A DNA stretch of 64,000 nucleotides from Pseudomonas vanderleydeniana (GTDB lineage Bacteria > Pseudomonadota > Gammaproteobacteria > Pseudomonadales > Pseudomonadaceae), in NCBI RefSeq assembly GCF_014268755.2, contig NZ_CP077093.1, forward strand, positions 496,001-560,000. The letters run 5' to 3'. The notes under the pieces are model-generated. The model made no database searches, was not told where the DNA came from, and worked only from the letters and a program-made list of their open reading frames with translations. Every line of letters starts with the position of its first letter. Position 1 is the first letter of the stretch. Shown here piece by piece: positions 9,304 through 19,661 of the stretch. A program made the position numbers and the translations under genes.

Positions 9304-10092
9304 ATGTCTCGCCTGCCGTTGATCGGCGTCACCGCCTGCTCTAAACAGGTCGGTTTGCATGGTTATCACATCAGTGGTGACAAGTATGTCCGCGCAGTCG
9401 CCACCGCTGCCCAGGGCGTGCCGCTGATCATTCCTTCGCTGGCAGAACTGCTTGAGCCGTCCGATATTCTGGACAGCCTCGATGGCCTTCTCTTCACCGG
9501 CTCTCCTTCCAACGTCGAACCGCATTTGTACGGTGGCCCGGCCAGCGCGCCAGGCACTGCTCATGATTCTGCACGCGACCGCACCACGCTGCCGCTGATC
9601 CGTGCCGCCGTGGCCGCCGGCGTACCGGTACTCGGCATCTGCCGGGGATTTCAGGAGATGAACGTGGCGTTTGGCGGCAGCCTGCACCAGAAGGTTCATG
9701 AAGTGGGAACCTTTATCGATCATCGTGAGGACGAGAGCCAGCCGCTGGAAGTCCAGTACGGCCCGGCGCATCCGATGCTCGTGGAGCCTGGTGGTGTCCT
9801 GGCAAGCCTGGGCCTGCCGGCGGAGTTCGCGGTCAACTCGATTCACGGCCAGGGCGTCGATCGCCTGGCCCCGGGCCTGCGGGTCGAGGCGCGGGCCCCG
9901 GACGGCCTGATCGAGGCGGTCTCGGTGGTGGGCGGCAAGGCTTTTGCTAACGCCTTTGCCTTAGGCGTGCAATGGCATCCGGAATGGCAGGTAGAAAGCA
10001 ACCCCGTCTACCTGGCCATTTTCCAGGCTTTCGGCGACGCCTGCCGAAATCGGGCAAAACAACGCGACACTGATGCTTTAACGAGCGCCTGA
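9304..10092 (+). CDS. spuA: Gamma-glutamyl-GABA hydrolase-type glutamine amidotransferase
   Basis: 262-aa class-I glutamine-amidotransferase-like hydrolase (PuuD type) that releases glutamate from gamma-glutamyl-GABA or a related conjugate at the end of the gamma-glutamyl polyamine route. The nucleophile is C113 in GICRGFQEMN; the catalytic His is in GVQWHPEW near the C-terminus. First gene of spuABCDEFGH; spuB follows after 41 bases. Confidence 0.9.
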   Translation: MSRLPLIGVTACSKQVGLHGYHISGDKYVRAVATAAQGVPLIIPSLAELLEPSDILDSLDGLLFTGSPSNVEPHLYGGPASAPGTAHDSARDRTTLPLIRAAVAAGVPVLGICRGFQEMNVAFGGSLHQKVHEVGTFIDHREDESQPLEVQYGPAHPMLVEPGGVLASLGLPAEFAVNSIHGQGVDRLAPGLRVEARAPDGLIEAVSVVGGKAFANAFALGVQWHPEWQVESNPVYLAIFQAFGDACRNRAKQRDTDALTSA

Positions 10093-10133
10093 CTCCTATT
10101 ATGTAGCTCAGGAAACCCAGCCCAGAGGCATTT

Positions 10134-11492
10134 ATGAGTAACAACCTCGACCAGCTCACCGATTGGTTGAAAGACCACAAGATCACAGAAGTCGAATGCA
10201 TGATTGGCGACCTGACCGGCATCACCCGGGGCAAGATCTCGCCGACCAACAAGTTCATCGCCGAAAAGGGCATGCGTCTGCCCGAGAGTGTCCTGTTGCA
10301 GACCGTGACCGGCGACTACGTCGAGGACGACATCTATTACGAACTGCTGGACCCGGCGGATATCGACATGATCTGCCGCCCCGACGGCAATGCGGTGTAC
10401 CTGGTGCCCTGGGCCATCGAGCCGACCGCGCAGGTGATCCACGATACCTACGACAAGCAGGGCAACCCGATCGAGCTATCGCCGCGCAACGTGCTCAAGA
10501 AAGTCCTGAAACTCTATGCCGACCGCGGCTGGCAGCCGATCGTCGCACCGGAGATGGAGTTCTACCTGACCAAGCGCAGCGACGACCCGGACTATCCGCT
10601 GCAACCGCCGGTGGGCCGCTCGGGGCGCCCCGAGATCGGTCGCCAGTCGTTCTCCATCGAGGCGGCCAACGAATTCGACCCGCTGTTCGAGGACGTCTAT
10701 GACTGGTGCGAACTGCAGGAGCTGGACCTCGACACGCTGATCCACGAGGACGGCACGGCGCAGATGGAAATCAACTTCCGTCACGGCGATGCCCTGTCCC
10801 TGGCCGACCAGATCCTGGTGTTCAAGCGCACCATGCGCGAGGCGGCGCTCAAGCACGACGTGGCGGCCACCTTCATGGCCAAGCCGATGACCGGCGAGCC
10901 GGGCAGTGCCATGCACCTGCACCAGAGCATCATCGACATCCAGACCGGCAAGAACATCTTCTCCAATGAGGACGGCACCAAGAGCGAGCTGTTCCTCAAC
11001 CACATCGGTGGCCTGCAGCGGCTGATTCCCGAGCTGCTGCCGCTGTTCGCACCGAACGTCAACTCGTTCCGCCGCTTCCTGCCGGACACCTCGGCACCGG
11101 TGAACGTGGAGTGGGGCGAAGAGAACCGCACCGTCGGCCTGCGCGTGCCGGATGCCGGCCCGCAGAACCGCCGGGTGGAAAACCGCCTGCCGGGCGCCGA
11201 TGCCAACCCCTACCTGGCGATCGCCGCCAGCCTGCTGTGCGGCTACATCGGCATGGTCGAGGGCATGACGCCGAGCGCGCCGGTGGTTGGCCGTGGTTAC
11301 GAGCGGCGCAACCTGCGCCTGCCGCTGACCATCGAGGACGCCCTGGAGCGCATGGAAAACAGCAAGACCATCGAGAAGTACCTGGGCAAGAAATTCATCA
11401 CTGGCTACGTCGCGGTAAAGCGGGCCGAGCATGAAAACTTCAAGCGTGTCATCAGTTCGTGGGAGCGGGAATTCCTGCTCTTCGCCGTCTGA
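10134..11492 (+). CDS. spuB: Gamma-glutamyl polyamine synthetase (glutamine synthetase family)
   Basis: 452-aa glutamine synthetase superfamily protein, a paralogue of the divergent spuI product. Motifs: PEMEFYLTKR, AQMEINFRHG, AKPMTGEPGSAMHLHQS and NSFRRFLPDTSAPVN. It probably catalyses the first committed step, glutamylation of putrescine or spermidine, with SpuI sharing or dividing substrates. Operon position between spuA and spuC matches P. aeruginosa. Confidence 0.9.
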   Translation: MSNNLDQLTDWLKDHKITEVECMIGDLTGITRGKISPTNKFIAEKGMRLPESVLLQTVTGDYVEDDIYYELLDPADIDMICRPDGNAVYLVPWAIEPTAQVIHDTYDKQGNPIELSPRNVLKKVLKLYADRGWQPIVAPEMEFYLTKRSDDPDYPLQPPVGRSGRPEIGRQSFSIEAANEFDPLFEDVYDWCELQELDLDTLIHEDGTAQMEINFRHGDALSLADQILVFKRTMREAALKHDVAATFMAKPMTGEPGSAMHLHQSIIDIQTGKNIFSNEDGTKSELFLNHIGGLQRLIPELLPLFAPNVNSFRRFLPDTSAPVNVEWGEENRTVGLRVPDAGPQNRRVENRLPGADANPYLAIAASLLCGYIGMVEGMTPSAPVVGRGYERRNLRLPLTIEDALERMENSKTIEKYLGKKFITGYVAVKRAEHENFKRVISSWEREFLLFAV

Positions 11493-11548
11493 TGCATCGG
11501 GCGCGGCGGGCAACTGGCCGCGCCCTCACTGGAATCTAGGAGATCCGT

Positions 11549-12913
11549 ATGACCAGCAACAACCCGCAAACCCGTGAGTGGCAAACCCTCAGCAGTGATC
11601 ATCACCTGGCTCCCTTCAGCGACTTCAAGCAATTGAAGGAAAAGGGCCCGCGCATCATCACCAACGCCAAGGGCGTCTACCTCTGGGACAGCGAGGGCAA
11701 CAAGATCCTCGACGGCATGGCCGGCCTGTGGTGTGTGGCGGTCGGGTATGGACGCGACGAGCTGGCTGACGCCGCCAGCCGGCAGATGCGCGAACTGCCC
11801 TACTACAACCTGTTCTTCCAGACCGCCCACCCGCCGGCGCTGGAGCTGGCCAAGGTGATCTCCGAGATTGCGCCCGAGGGCATGAACCACGTGTTCTTCA
11901 CCGGCTCCGGCTCCGAAGGCAACGACACCATGCTGCGCATGGTCCGCCACTACTGGGCGATCAAGGGCCAGCCGCAGAAGAAAACCATCATCAGCCGCAA
12001 GAACGGCTACCACGGCTCCACCGTGGCCGGCGCCAGCCTCGGCGGCATGACCTACATGCACGAGCAGGGCGACCTGCCGATCCCGGGTATCGTCCATATC
12101 CCGCAGCCTTACTGGTTCGGTGAAGGCGGCGACATGAGCCCGGAAGAGTTCGGTGTCTGGGCGGCCAACCAGCTGGAAGAGAAGATCCTCGAACTGGGCG
12201 TGGACAACGTCGGTGCATTCATCGCCGAGCCGATCCAGGGCGCCGGTGGCGTGATCGTGCCGCCTGAAAGCTACTGGCCGCGGATCAAGGAGATCCTGGC
12301 CAAGTACGACATCCTGTTCGTCGCCGACGAGGTGATCTGCGGTTTTGGCCGTACCGGCGAGTGGTTCGGCAGCGATTTCTATGGCCTCAAGCCGCACATG
12401 ATGACCATCGCCAAGGGCCTGACCTCCGGCTACATCCCGATGGGTGGCCTGATCGTGCGCGACGACGTGGTCGCGGTGCTCAATGAAGGCGGCGATTTCA
12501 ACCACGGTTTCACCTACTCCGGGCATCCGGTGGCGGCGGCGGTGGCGCTGGAAAACATCCGCATCCTGCGCGATGAAAAGATCATCGAGCGGGCCAACGC
12601 CGAAACGGCACCTTATTTGCAGAAGCGTCTGCGGGAACTGAACGATCACCCGCTGGTGGGTGAGGTTCGTGGTGTGGGTCTGCTGGGGGCCATCGAGCTG
12701 GTCAAGGACAAGGCCACCCGTGCGCGTTATGAAGGCAAGGGCGTCGGCATGATCTGCCGGCAGTTCTGCTTCGACAACGGGCTGATCATGCGTGCCGTCG
12801 GCGACACCATGATCATTGCCCCGCCACTGGTGATCAGCAAGGCGGAGATCGACGAGCTGGTGACCAAGGCGCGTCAATGCCTGGACCTGACCCTGAGTGC
12901 GTTGCAGGGCTAG
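11549..12913 (+). CDS. spuC: Polyamine:pyruvate aminotransferase
   Basis: 454-aa class-III PLP transaminase that moves the amino group of putrescine, cadaverine or spermidine to pyruvate. The PLP lysine is in MMTIAKGLTSGYIPMGG; the cofactor Asp is in FVADEVICGFGRTG; GSGSEGND binds phosphate. An AGGAGA ribosome site precedes the ATG. Downstream (12914-13086) imperfect hairpins, including AAAGGCCG/CCGGCCTT near 12968-12997, separate the enzyme genes from the transporter genes and may reduce read-through. Confidence 0.92.
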   Translation: MTSNNPQTREWQTLSSDHHLAPFSDFKQLKEKGPRIITNAKGVYLWDSEGNKILDGMAGLWCVAVGYGRDELADAASRQMRELPYYNLFFQTAHPPALELAKVISEIAPEGMNHVFFTGSGSEGNDTMLRMVRHYWAIKGQPQKKTIISRKNGYHGSTVAGASLGGMTYMHEQGDLPIPGIVHIPQPYWFGEGGDMSPEEFGVWAANQLEEKILELGVDNVGAFIAEPIQGAGGVIVPPESYWPRIKEILAKYDILFVADEVICGFGRTGEWFGSDFYGLKPHMMTIAKGLTSGYIPMGGLIVRDDVVAVLNEGGDFNHGFTYSGHPVAAAVALENIRILRDEKIIERANAETAPYLQKRLRELNDHPLVGEVRGVGLLGAIELVKDKATRARYEGKGVGMICRQFCFDNGLIMRAVGDTMIIAPPLVISKAEIDELVTKARQCLDLTLSALQG

Positions 12914-13086
12914 ATGCTAGGCTCTGAGCGGAGGCGAGTCGTAGTCGCTTTCGCTCGGAGTGATCAGAAAGGCCGTCTTTTCTTGAAAGCCGGCCTTGGA
13001 TCTTGCCAGACTACCCCACTGTTCCGAGTCGCCCGGGAATCGGCCGCCGAACAGCTGGTTAAAAAGAAAAATTTGGAGCATGACGC

Positions 13087-14196
13087 ATGAAGGCATTAGG
13101 TTTGAAGAACGCTGGCAAGACTCTCCTGGCCCTGTCCATGGCCGGAGCGATGGCCGGTGCCGCTCACGCGGACGATAAAGTGCTGCACGTTTACAACTGG
13201 TCCGACTACATCGCGCCGGACACCATCGCGAACTTCGAGAAGGAGTCCGGGATCAAGGTCGTCTACGACGTATTCGACAGCAACGAAACCCTGGAAGCCA
13301 AGCTGCTGGCCGGCAAGTCCGGCTACGACATCGTGGTGCCGTCCAACAACTTCCTGGCCAAGCAGATCAAGGCTGGCGTCTATCAGGAGCTGGACAAGTC
13401 CAAGCTGTCCAACTACGACAACCTGAACAAGTCGCTGCTCAAGGCCGTTTCGGTCAGCGACCCGGGCAACCAGCACGCCTTCCCGTACATGTGGGGCTCG
13501 ATCGGCATCGGCTACAACCCGGAGAAGGTCAAGGCCGCGCTGGGCGTGGACAAGATCGACTCGTGGGACACCCTGCTCAAGCCGGAGAACATCGCCAAGC
13601 TCAAGAGCTGCGGCGTGAGCTTCCTCGACTCGCCGACCGAGATGATCCCGGTCGCGCTGCACTACCTGGGCCTGCCAACCGACAGCCAGAAGAAGGATGA
13701 CATCAAGAAGGCCGAGGATCTGTTCCTGAAGATCCGTCCTTCGATCACCTACTTCCACTCGTCCAAGTACATCTCGGATCTGGCCAACGGCAACATCTGC
13801 GTAGCCGTCGGCTACTCGGGTGACATCCAGCAGGCCAAGTCCCGTGCCGCCGAGGCCGGTGACAAGGTGAAAGTCAGCTACGCCATTCCGAAGGAAGGGG
13901 CTGGCAGCTTCTATGACATGGTCGCCATTCCGAAGGACGCGGAAAACGTCGACGGTGCCTACAAGTTCATGAACTACCTGCTCAAGCCGGAAGTCATGGC
14001 GGCGATCACCGACAGCGTGCGTTTCCCGAACGGCAACGAGAAGGCCACGCCGCTGGTCGACAAGAGCATCACCAGCGACCCGGGCATCTACCCGCCAGCA
14101 GACGTGCAGGCCAAGCTCTACGCGATTGCCGACCTGCCTGCCGCTACCCAGCGTGAGCTGACCCGTAGCTGGACCAAGATCAAGTCGGGTAAATAA
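13087..14196 (+). CDS. spuD: Polyamine ABC transporter, periplasmic binding protein (putrescine type)
   Basis: 369-aa PotF-like binding protein. The signal peptide ends near residue 28 ([19 protein letters not shown]). Ligand-pocket stretches include [16 protein letters not shown] and [12 protein letters not shown]. Order relative to SpuE matches P. aeruginosa, where SpuD prefers putrescine and SpuE spermidine; the preference here is inferred from order. A perfect 14-base inverted repeat follows the stop. Confidence 0.92.
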   Translation: MKALGLKNAGKTLLALSMAGAMAGAAHADDKVLHVYNWSDYIAPDTIANFEKESGIKVVYDVFDSNETLEAKLLAGKSGYDIVVPSNNFLAKQIKAGVYQELDKSKLSNYDNLNKSLLKAVSVSDPGNQHAFPYMWGSIGIGYNPEKVKAALGVDKIDSWDTLLKPENIAKLKSCGVSFLDSPTEMIPVALHYLGLPTDSQKKDDIKKAEDLFLKIRPSITYFHSSKYISDLANGNICVAVGYSGDIQQAKSRAAEAGDKVKVSYAIPKEGAGSFYDMVAIPKDAENVDGAYKFMNYLLKPEVMAAITDSVRFPNGNEKATPLVDKSITSDPGIYPPADVQAKLYAIADLPAATQRELTRSWTKIKSGK

Positions 14197-14221
14197 TCCC
14201 GCCTGATGCAACACCGCTCCA

Positions 14222-14262
14222 CCTGCTGGAACCGGGCTCTTCCGGGTACCGGTTCCAGCAGG
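14222..14262 (+). promoter_or_regulatory. Perfect 14-bp hairpin between spuD and spuE
   Basis: CCTGCTGGAACCGG and its exact complement CCGGTTCCAGCAGG enclose 13 bases. There is no T-tract after it. Similar stems after binding-protein genes often block 3' exonucleases and keep the binding-protein mRNA more abundant than the downstream permease message. Confidence 0.75.
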
Positions 14263-14382
14263 ACTAATATCAATCAAAGAAAACTTTTGCTGGATCGGCT
14301 TATCGAGGGTAAGTTGCGCGCCGGTTTTGTCATCGGGCGGTATATCGCCATATGGCCCGGGCAACTCAGGCCCAACTATTGA

Positions 14383-15489
<1,107 letters not shown>

Positions 15490-15549
15490 TCCGCAAGGAC
15501 TCGGGTCAAACCATTCAATGCCAGGCCGTCTTGGCCTCGCGGTTAAATT

Positions 15550-16710
15550 TTGTTGGGAGTTTTGCAAATGGCTGTTGCCTCCGGCGCCTATAAGAAAGCC
15601 CTCGAGGGCGACCAATCACCCAAGCAGGTGTTGGTCAAGATCGACCGGGTCACGAAGAAGTTCGACGAGACGATCGCCGTGGACGATGTGTCCCTGGAAA
15701 TCAAGAAGGGCGAGATCTTCGCCCTGCTCGGCGGCTCGGGTTCGGGTAAATCCACCTTGCTGCGCATGCTCGCAGGTTTTGAACGGCCGACCGAAGGCCG
15801 GATCTACCTCGATGGCGTGGACATCACCGACATGCCGCCCTACGAGCGGCCGATCAACATGATGTTCCAGTCCTACGCGCTGTTCCCGCACATGACCGTG
15901 GCGCAGAACATCGCCTTCGGCCTGCAGCAGGACAAGATCCCGAAGGCCGAGATCGATGCCCGCGTGGCCGAAATGCTCAAGCTGGTGCAGATGAGCCAGT
16001 ACGCCAAGCGCAAGCCGCACCAGCTGTCCGGTGGCCAGCGCCAGCGTGTGGCCCTGGCCCGCTCCCTGGCCAAGCGGCCGAAACTGTTGCTGCTCGACGA
16101 GCCCATGGGTGCTCTGGACAAGAAGCTGCGCTCGCAGATGCAGCTTGAGCTTGTCGAGATCATCGAGCGCGTCGGCGTGACCTGCGTCATGGTGACCCAC
16201 GACCAGGAAGAGGCCATGACCATGGCCGAGCGGATCGCCATCATGCACCTGGGCTGGATCGCCCAGATCGGCAGCCCGATCGACGTCTACGAGACCCCGA
16301 CCAGCCGCCTGGTCTGCGAGTTCATCGGCAACGTCAACCTGTTCGACGGTGAAGTGGTCGATGACGCCGAAGGTTATGCACGCATCGCCAGCCCGGAGCT
16401 GGAGCGCAGCATCTATGTCGGCCACGGGGTCAGCACCTCGGTGCAGGACAAGCGCGTGACCTACGCGATCCGTCCGGAGAAGCTGCTGGTCACCACCACC
16501 CAGCCGCAGTGCGAGCACAACTGGTCGCGCGGCAAGGTCCACGATATCGCCTACCTGGGCGGCCACTCGGTGTTCTACGTCGAGCTGCCGAGCGGCAAGC
16601 TGGTCCAGTCCTTCGTCGCCAACGCCGAGCGCCAGGGCGCGCGGCCGACCTGGGGTGACGAAGTGTTCGTCTGGTGGGAAGACGACAGCGGCGTGGTACT
16701 GCGCTCATGA
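15550..16710 (+). CDS. spuF: Polyamine ABC transporter, ATPase
   Basis: 386-aa ATP-binding subunit (PotA/PotG type). Walker A GGSGSGKST, signature LSGGQRQR, Walker B LLLLDEPMGALD; the C-terminal TOBE-like regulatory part (about 290-380) distinguishes it from short ATPases such as TauB. In-frame alternative ATGs exist at 15568 and upstream; the chosen start follows TTGGGAG. Overlaps spuG by 4 bases. Confidence 0.92.
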   Translation: MLGVLQMAVASGAYKKALEGDQSPKQVLVKIDRVTKKFDETIAVDDVSLEIKKGEIFALLGGSGSGKSTLLRMLAGFERPTEGRIYLDGVDITDMPPYERPINMMFQSYALFPHMTVAQNIAFGLQQDKIPKAEIDARVAEMLKLVQMSQYAKRKPHQLSGGQRQRVALARSLAKRPKLLLLDEPMGALDKKLRSQMQLELVEIIERVGVTCVMVTHDQEEAMTMAERIAIMHLGWIAQIGSPIDVYETPTSRLVCEFIGNVNLFDGEVVDDAEGYARIASPELERSIYVGHGVSTSVQDKRVTYAIRPEKLLVTTTQPQCEHNWSRGKVHDIAYLGGHSVFYVELPSGKLVQSFVANAERQGARPTWGDEVFVWWEDDSGVVLRS

Positions 16711-17627
16711 ACATGCGAAAACTCAAGCGCCAACTGCAACGAATAACCCCCTCTGGCCGCCACGTGGTCATCGGGATCCCTTTCATCTGGCTGTTCCTGT
16801 TCTTCATGCTGCCGTTCTTCATTGTCCTGAAGATCAGCTTCGCGGAAGCGGATGTGGCGATTCCGCCGTATACCGAGATCTACACCTTCGTCGAACAGAA
16901 GCTGCAACTGGTCCTGAACCTGGGCAATTACTCGATGCTGGGGGACGACGAGCTGTACCTGGCGGCGTACCTCGGTTCGTTGAAGATGGCCTTCTTCAGC
17001 ACGTTGCTGTGCCTGCTGATCGGCTATCCGATGGCCTACGCCATCTCCAAGGCCCGCAAGGAAGTGCAGACCGTGCTGGTGCTGCTGATCATGATGCCGA
17101 CCTGGACCGCGATCCTGATCCGCGTCTATGCCTGGATGGGCATCCTCAGCAACAACGGGCTGCTCAACGGCTTCCTGATGTGGACCGGACTGATCAGCGA
17201 GCCGCTGCAGATCCTCAACACCAACCTGGCGGTGTACATCGGCGTGGTCTATTCCTACCTGCCGTTCATGATCCTGCCGCTCTACGCCAACCTGGTGAAG
17301 CACGATGCCAGCCTGCTGGAGGCCGCATCCGACCTCGGATCGAGCACTTTCAACAGCTTCTGGAAAATCACCGTGCCGCTGTCGAAGAACGGCATCATCG
17401 CCGGCTGCATGCTGGTGTTCATCCCGGTGGTGGGCGAGTTCGTGATCCCCGAGCTGCTTGGCGGTCCGGAAACGCTGATGATCGGCAAGGTGCTGTGGCA
17501 AGAGTTCTTCAACAACCGTGACTGGCCGGTGGCGTCCGCGCTCGCCGTGGTGATGCTGGCGATCCTGATCGTCCCGATCATCCTGTTCAACCGCAGTCAG
17601 GCCAAGGAAATGGAGGGCCGGGTATGA
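16707..17627 (+). CDS. spuG: Polyamine ABC transporter, permease 1
   Basis: 306-aa permease (PotB/PotH type) with about six membrane segments; first at about 20-42 (IPFIWLFLFFMLPFFIVL). The coupling loop is seen at LLEAASDLGSSTFNSFWKIT. The start ATG overlaps the spuF stop as ATGA; an internal ATG at 16713 is possible. Overlaps spuH by 4 bases. Confidence 0.92.
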   Translation: MNMRKLKRQLQRITPSGRHVVIGIPFIWLFLFFMLPFFIVLKISFAEADVAIPPYTEIYTFVEQKLQLVLNLGNYSMLGDDELYLAAYLGSLKMAFFSTLLCLLIGYPMAYAISKARKEVQTVLVLLIMMPTWTAILIRVYAWMGILSNNGLLNGFLMWTGLISEPLQILNTNLAVYIGVVYSYLPFMILPLYANLVKHDASLLEAASDLGSSTFNSFWKITVPLSKNGIIAGCMLVFIPVVGEFVIPELLGGPETLMIGKVLWQEFFNNRDWPVASALAVVMLAILIVPIILFNRSQAKEMEGRV

Positions 17628-18517
17628 AGCGCTTCAGTTTCTCGAACCTGATGCTGGTGGTGGGTCTGCTGTTCATCTACCTGCCGATGCTGATCCTGGT
17701 GATCTACTCGTTCAACGCTTCCAAGCTGGTGACGGTGTGGGGCGGCTGGTCGGTGAAGTGGTACGTCGGCCTGCTGGACAACACCCAACTGATGGGCTCG
17801 GTCGGCCGCTCGCTGGAAATCGCCTGCTACACCGCCCTGGCGGCGGTGGCGCTGGGTACCCTGGCGGCGTTCGTGCTGACCCGCATTACCCGCTTCAAGG
17901 GTCGTACCCTGTTCGGTGGCATGGTCACCGCACCGCTGGTGATGCCGGAAGTGATCACCGGCCTGTCGCTGCTGCTGCTGTTCGTGGCCATGGCGCAGAT
18001 GGTCGGCTGGCCCCAGGAGCGTGGCATCGCCACCATCTGGATCGCCCACACGACCTTCTGCTCGGCCTATGTGGCGGTGGTGGTGTCGGCACGCCTGCGC
18101 GAGCTGGACCTGTCGATCGAAGAGGCGGCCATGGACCTGGGCGCGCGGCCGTGGAAGGTGTTCTTCCTGATCACCATCCCGATGATCGCGCCGTCGCTGG
18201 CGGCGGGCGGCATGATGTCGTTCGCGCTGTCGCTGGATGACCTGGTGCTGGCCAGCTTCGTGTCCGGGCCGGGTTCGACCACCCTGCCGATGGAGGTGTT
18301 CTCGGCGGTACGCCTGGGCGTGAAGCCGGAGATCAACGCGGTGGCGAGCCTGATCCTGCTGGCGGTGTCGCTGGTGACCTTCCTGGTCTGGTACTTCAGC
18401 CGCCAGGCCGAAGAGCGTCGGCGCAAGGCGATCCAGCAGGCCATCGAGGAAAGCGCGGCGGACTCCTGGAAACAGCCGGATGTGCGTCGTGCACCGGCTG
18501 CGTCGCAGACCGCGTAA
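17624..18517 (+). CDS. spuH: Polyamine ABC transporter, permease 2
   Basis: 297-aa permease (PotC/PotI type), second half of the membrane channel. Six hydrophobic segments, beginning NLMLVVGLLFIYLPMLILVIY; coupling loop EEAAMDLGARPWKVFFLITI. The cytoplasmic tail (about 262-297) is Arg/Ala/Gln-rich. Last gene of the spu operon; REP sequences follow directly. Confidence 0.92.
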   Translation: MKRFSFSNLMLVVGLLFIYLPMLILVIYSFNASKLVTVWGGWSVKWYVGLLDNTQLMGSVGRSLEIACYTALAAVALGTLAAFVLTRITRFKGRTLFGGMVTAPLVMPEVITGLSLLLLFVAMAQMVGWPQERGIATIWIAHTTFCSAYVAVVVSARLRELDLSIEEAAMDLGARPWKVFFLITIPMIAPSLAAGGMMSFALSLDDLVLASFVSGPGSTTLPMEVFSAVRLGVKPEINAVASLILLAVSLVTFLVWYFSRQAEERRRKAIQQAIEESAADSWKQPDVRRAPAASQTA

Positions 18518-18532
18518 TCCGCTGGAAAGCTT

Positions 18533-18780
18533 CGCGGGCAAGCCCGCTCCCACAGTCCGTGTCGCTTGACACAGTACTGTGGGAGCCCGGCTCGTAAAGC
18601 TGCCATCGGGCGTGCGCTGTAAAGGGTGGGAGACGGCCGGGCGGCGCTCCGCTGGCTGGCGATAGCAATGTCGTTATCGCCGCAGAGGGTGCTGAATGGC
18701 CGCCTTCGGCGGATCGCCAGCAAGCCGGCTCCTACAGTACTGTGGGAGCCGGATTTACCGAGGCGTCGGACCGCCGCGAA
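18533..18780. repeat. Cluster of REP elements after spuH
   Basis: Two facing pairs: 18533-18555 with 18577-18594, and 18712-18760, where two copies abut around the short palindrome AGTACT. The last copy runs on into GCGTCGGACCGCCGCGAA (18764-18780), also present near 6745. Several REP variants (GCGGGCAAGCCCGCTCCCAC and CGCCAGCAAGCCGGCTCCTA) are mixed here. Confidence 0.85.
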
Positions 18781-18795
18781 TAGGCCTCAAGGTTT

Positions 18796-19437
18796 TCACT
18801 CGGCCCACGGCGAACGCCGGATCACCTCGACGAAATTCATCGGCTTGAAGCTGACATCCTTGTCCTTCAGCACGTCGGTCTTGACGTTGCCGAAGGTGGT
18901 CTGCGGACGATGGCGCAAGCCATCGGCAAACGCGCAGATGATGCACTCCTTGAAATTCTCCCCGCGTGGATGCGCATGCACCACCGCTTCACGCTGCGCG
19001 GCGGGAAACGCGGCGTAGTCCATGCCCAGCACGTCCATCTCCACGCCCGCGGTCACCAGCGCCACGGTCGGACGCAGGTATTGCGGGATGCCCGGCGTGG
19101 TATGCAGGGCAATCGACAGCCAGACCTGCTCGATATCGTCGTCCGACAGGCCGTAGGGTTGCATGAAGGCCTTGGCGGCGTTGGCGCCGTCGACTTCGAA
19201 ACGGTCATTGTCGCTGCGCTGGCCCTCCATCAGGCCGAGGTCGTGGAACATCGCGCCGATGTAGAGCAGCTCCGGGTTGTAGGCCAGTTGCTTGCGCTCG
19301 CCGCTCAGGGCACCGAACAGGAACACCCGGCGCGAGTGGTGATAGAGCAGGTCGGTTTCCACGTCGCGAATGTATTCGGTGGCCGCCCGGGCCAGGGCAC
19401 TGTCGGGGATCCTGATGCCGGCAATGGTGGTGCTCAT
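18796..19437 (-). CDS. HD-domain hydrolase (cyanamide-hydratase-like)
   Basis: 213-aa HD-domain protein. Metal ligands are seen as H33/H34 in LLYHHSRRV, H65-D66 in GAMFHDLGLM and a later His in SIALHTTPGIP. This spacing and the phrase YHHSRRVFLFG are like proteins annotated as cyanamide hydratase or plain HD-domain proteins; the true substrate is unknown. The start (MSTTIAGIRI) has an AGGAGT site 8 bases upstream; an open frame continuing further upstream is not coding. Divergent from a GlxA-type regulator 225 bases away, which probably controls it. Confidence 0.8.
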   Translation of the reverse strand: MSTTIAGIRIPDSALARAATEYIRDVETDLLYHHSRRVFLFGALSGERKQLAYNPELLYIGAMFHDLGLMEGQRSDNDRFEVDGANAAKAFMQPYGLSDDDIEQVWLSIALHTTPGIPQYLRPTVALVTAGVEMDVLGMDYAAFPAAQREAVVHAHPRGENFKECIICAFADGLRHRPQTTFGNVKTDVLKDKDVSFKPMNFVEVIRRSPWAE

Positions 19438-19661
19438 GGTCGTGACTCCTGTGGCGAGCGCCGGGATGGCGCCGATGAGTCCAGTCTGGCGCCAGGGGGA
19501 TTTGGCTGCTATCGACACAGGGTGACGATTTCGGCCATTCGCGGCGGGTTTCGCGCCAGGGGCCGGTGGTGCCTCGTATCGCGCCGAGGCTTTGGGTACC
19601 GTAGGTGTGGCTCGGCGACTTTCGCAAAGAGCCAGGCGTTGATCCGAAAGAGGCTTGTTCC

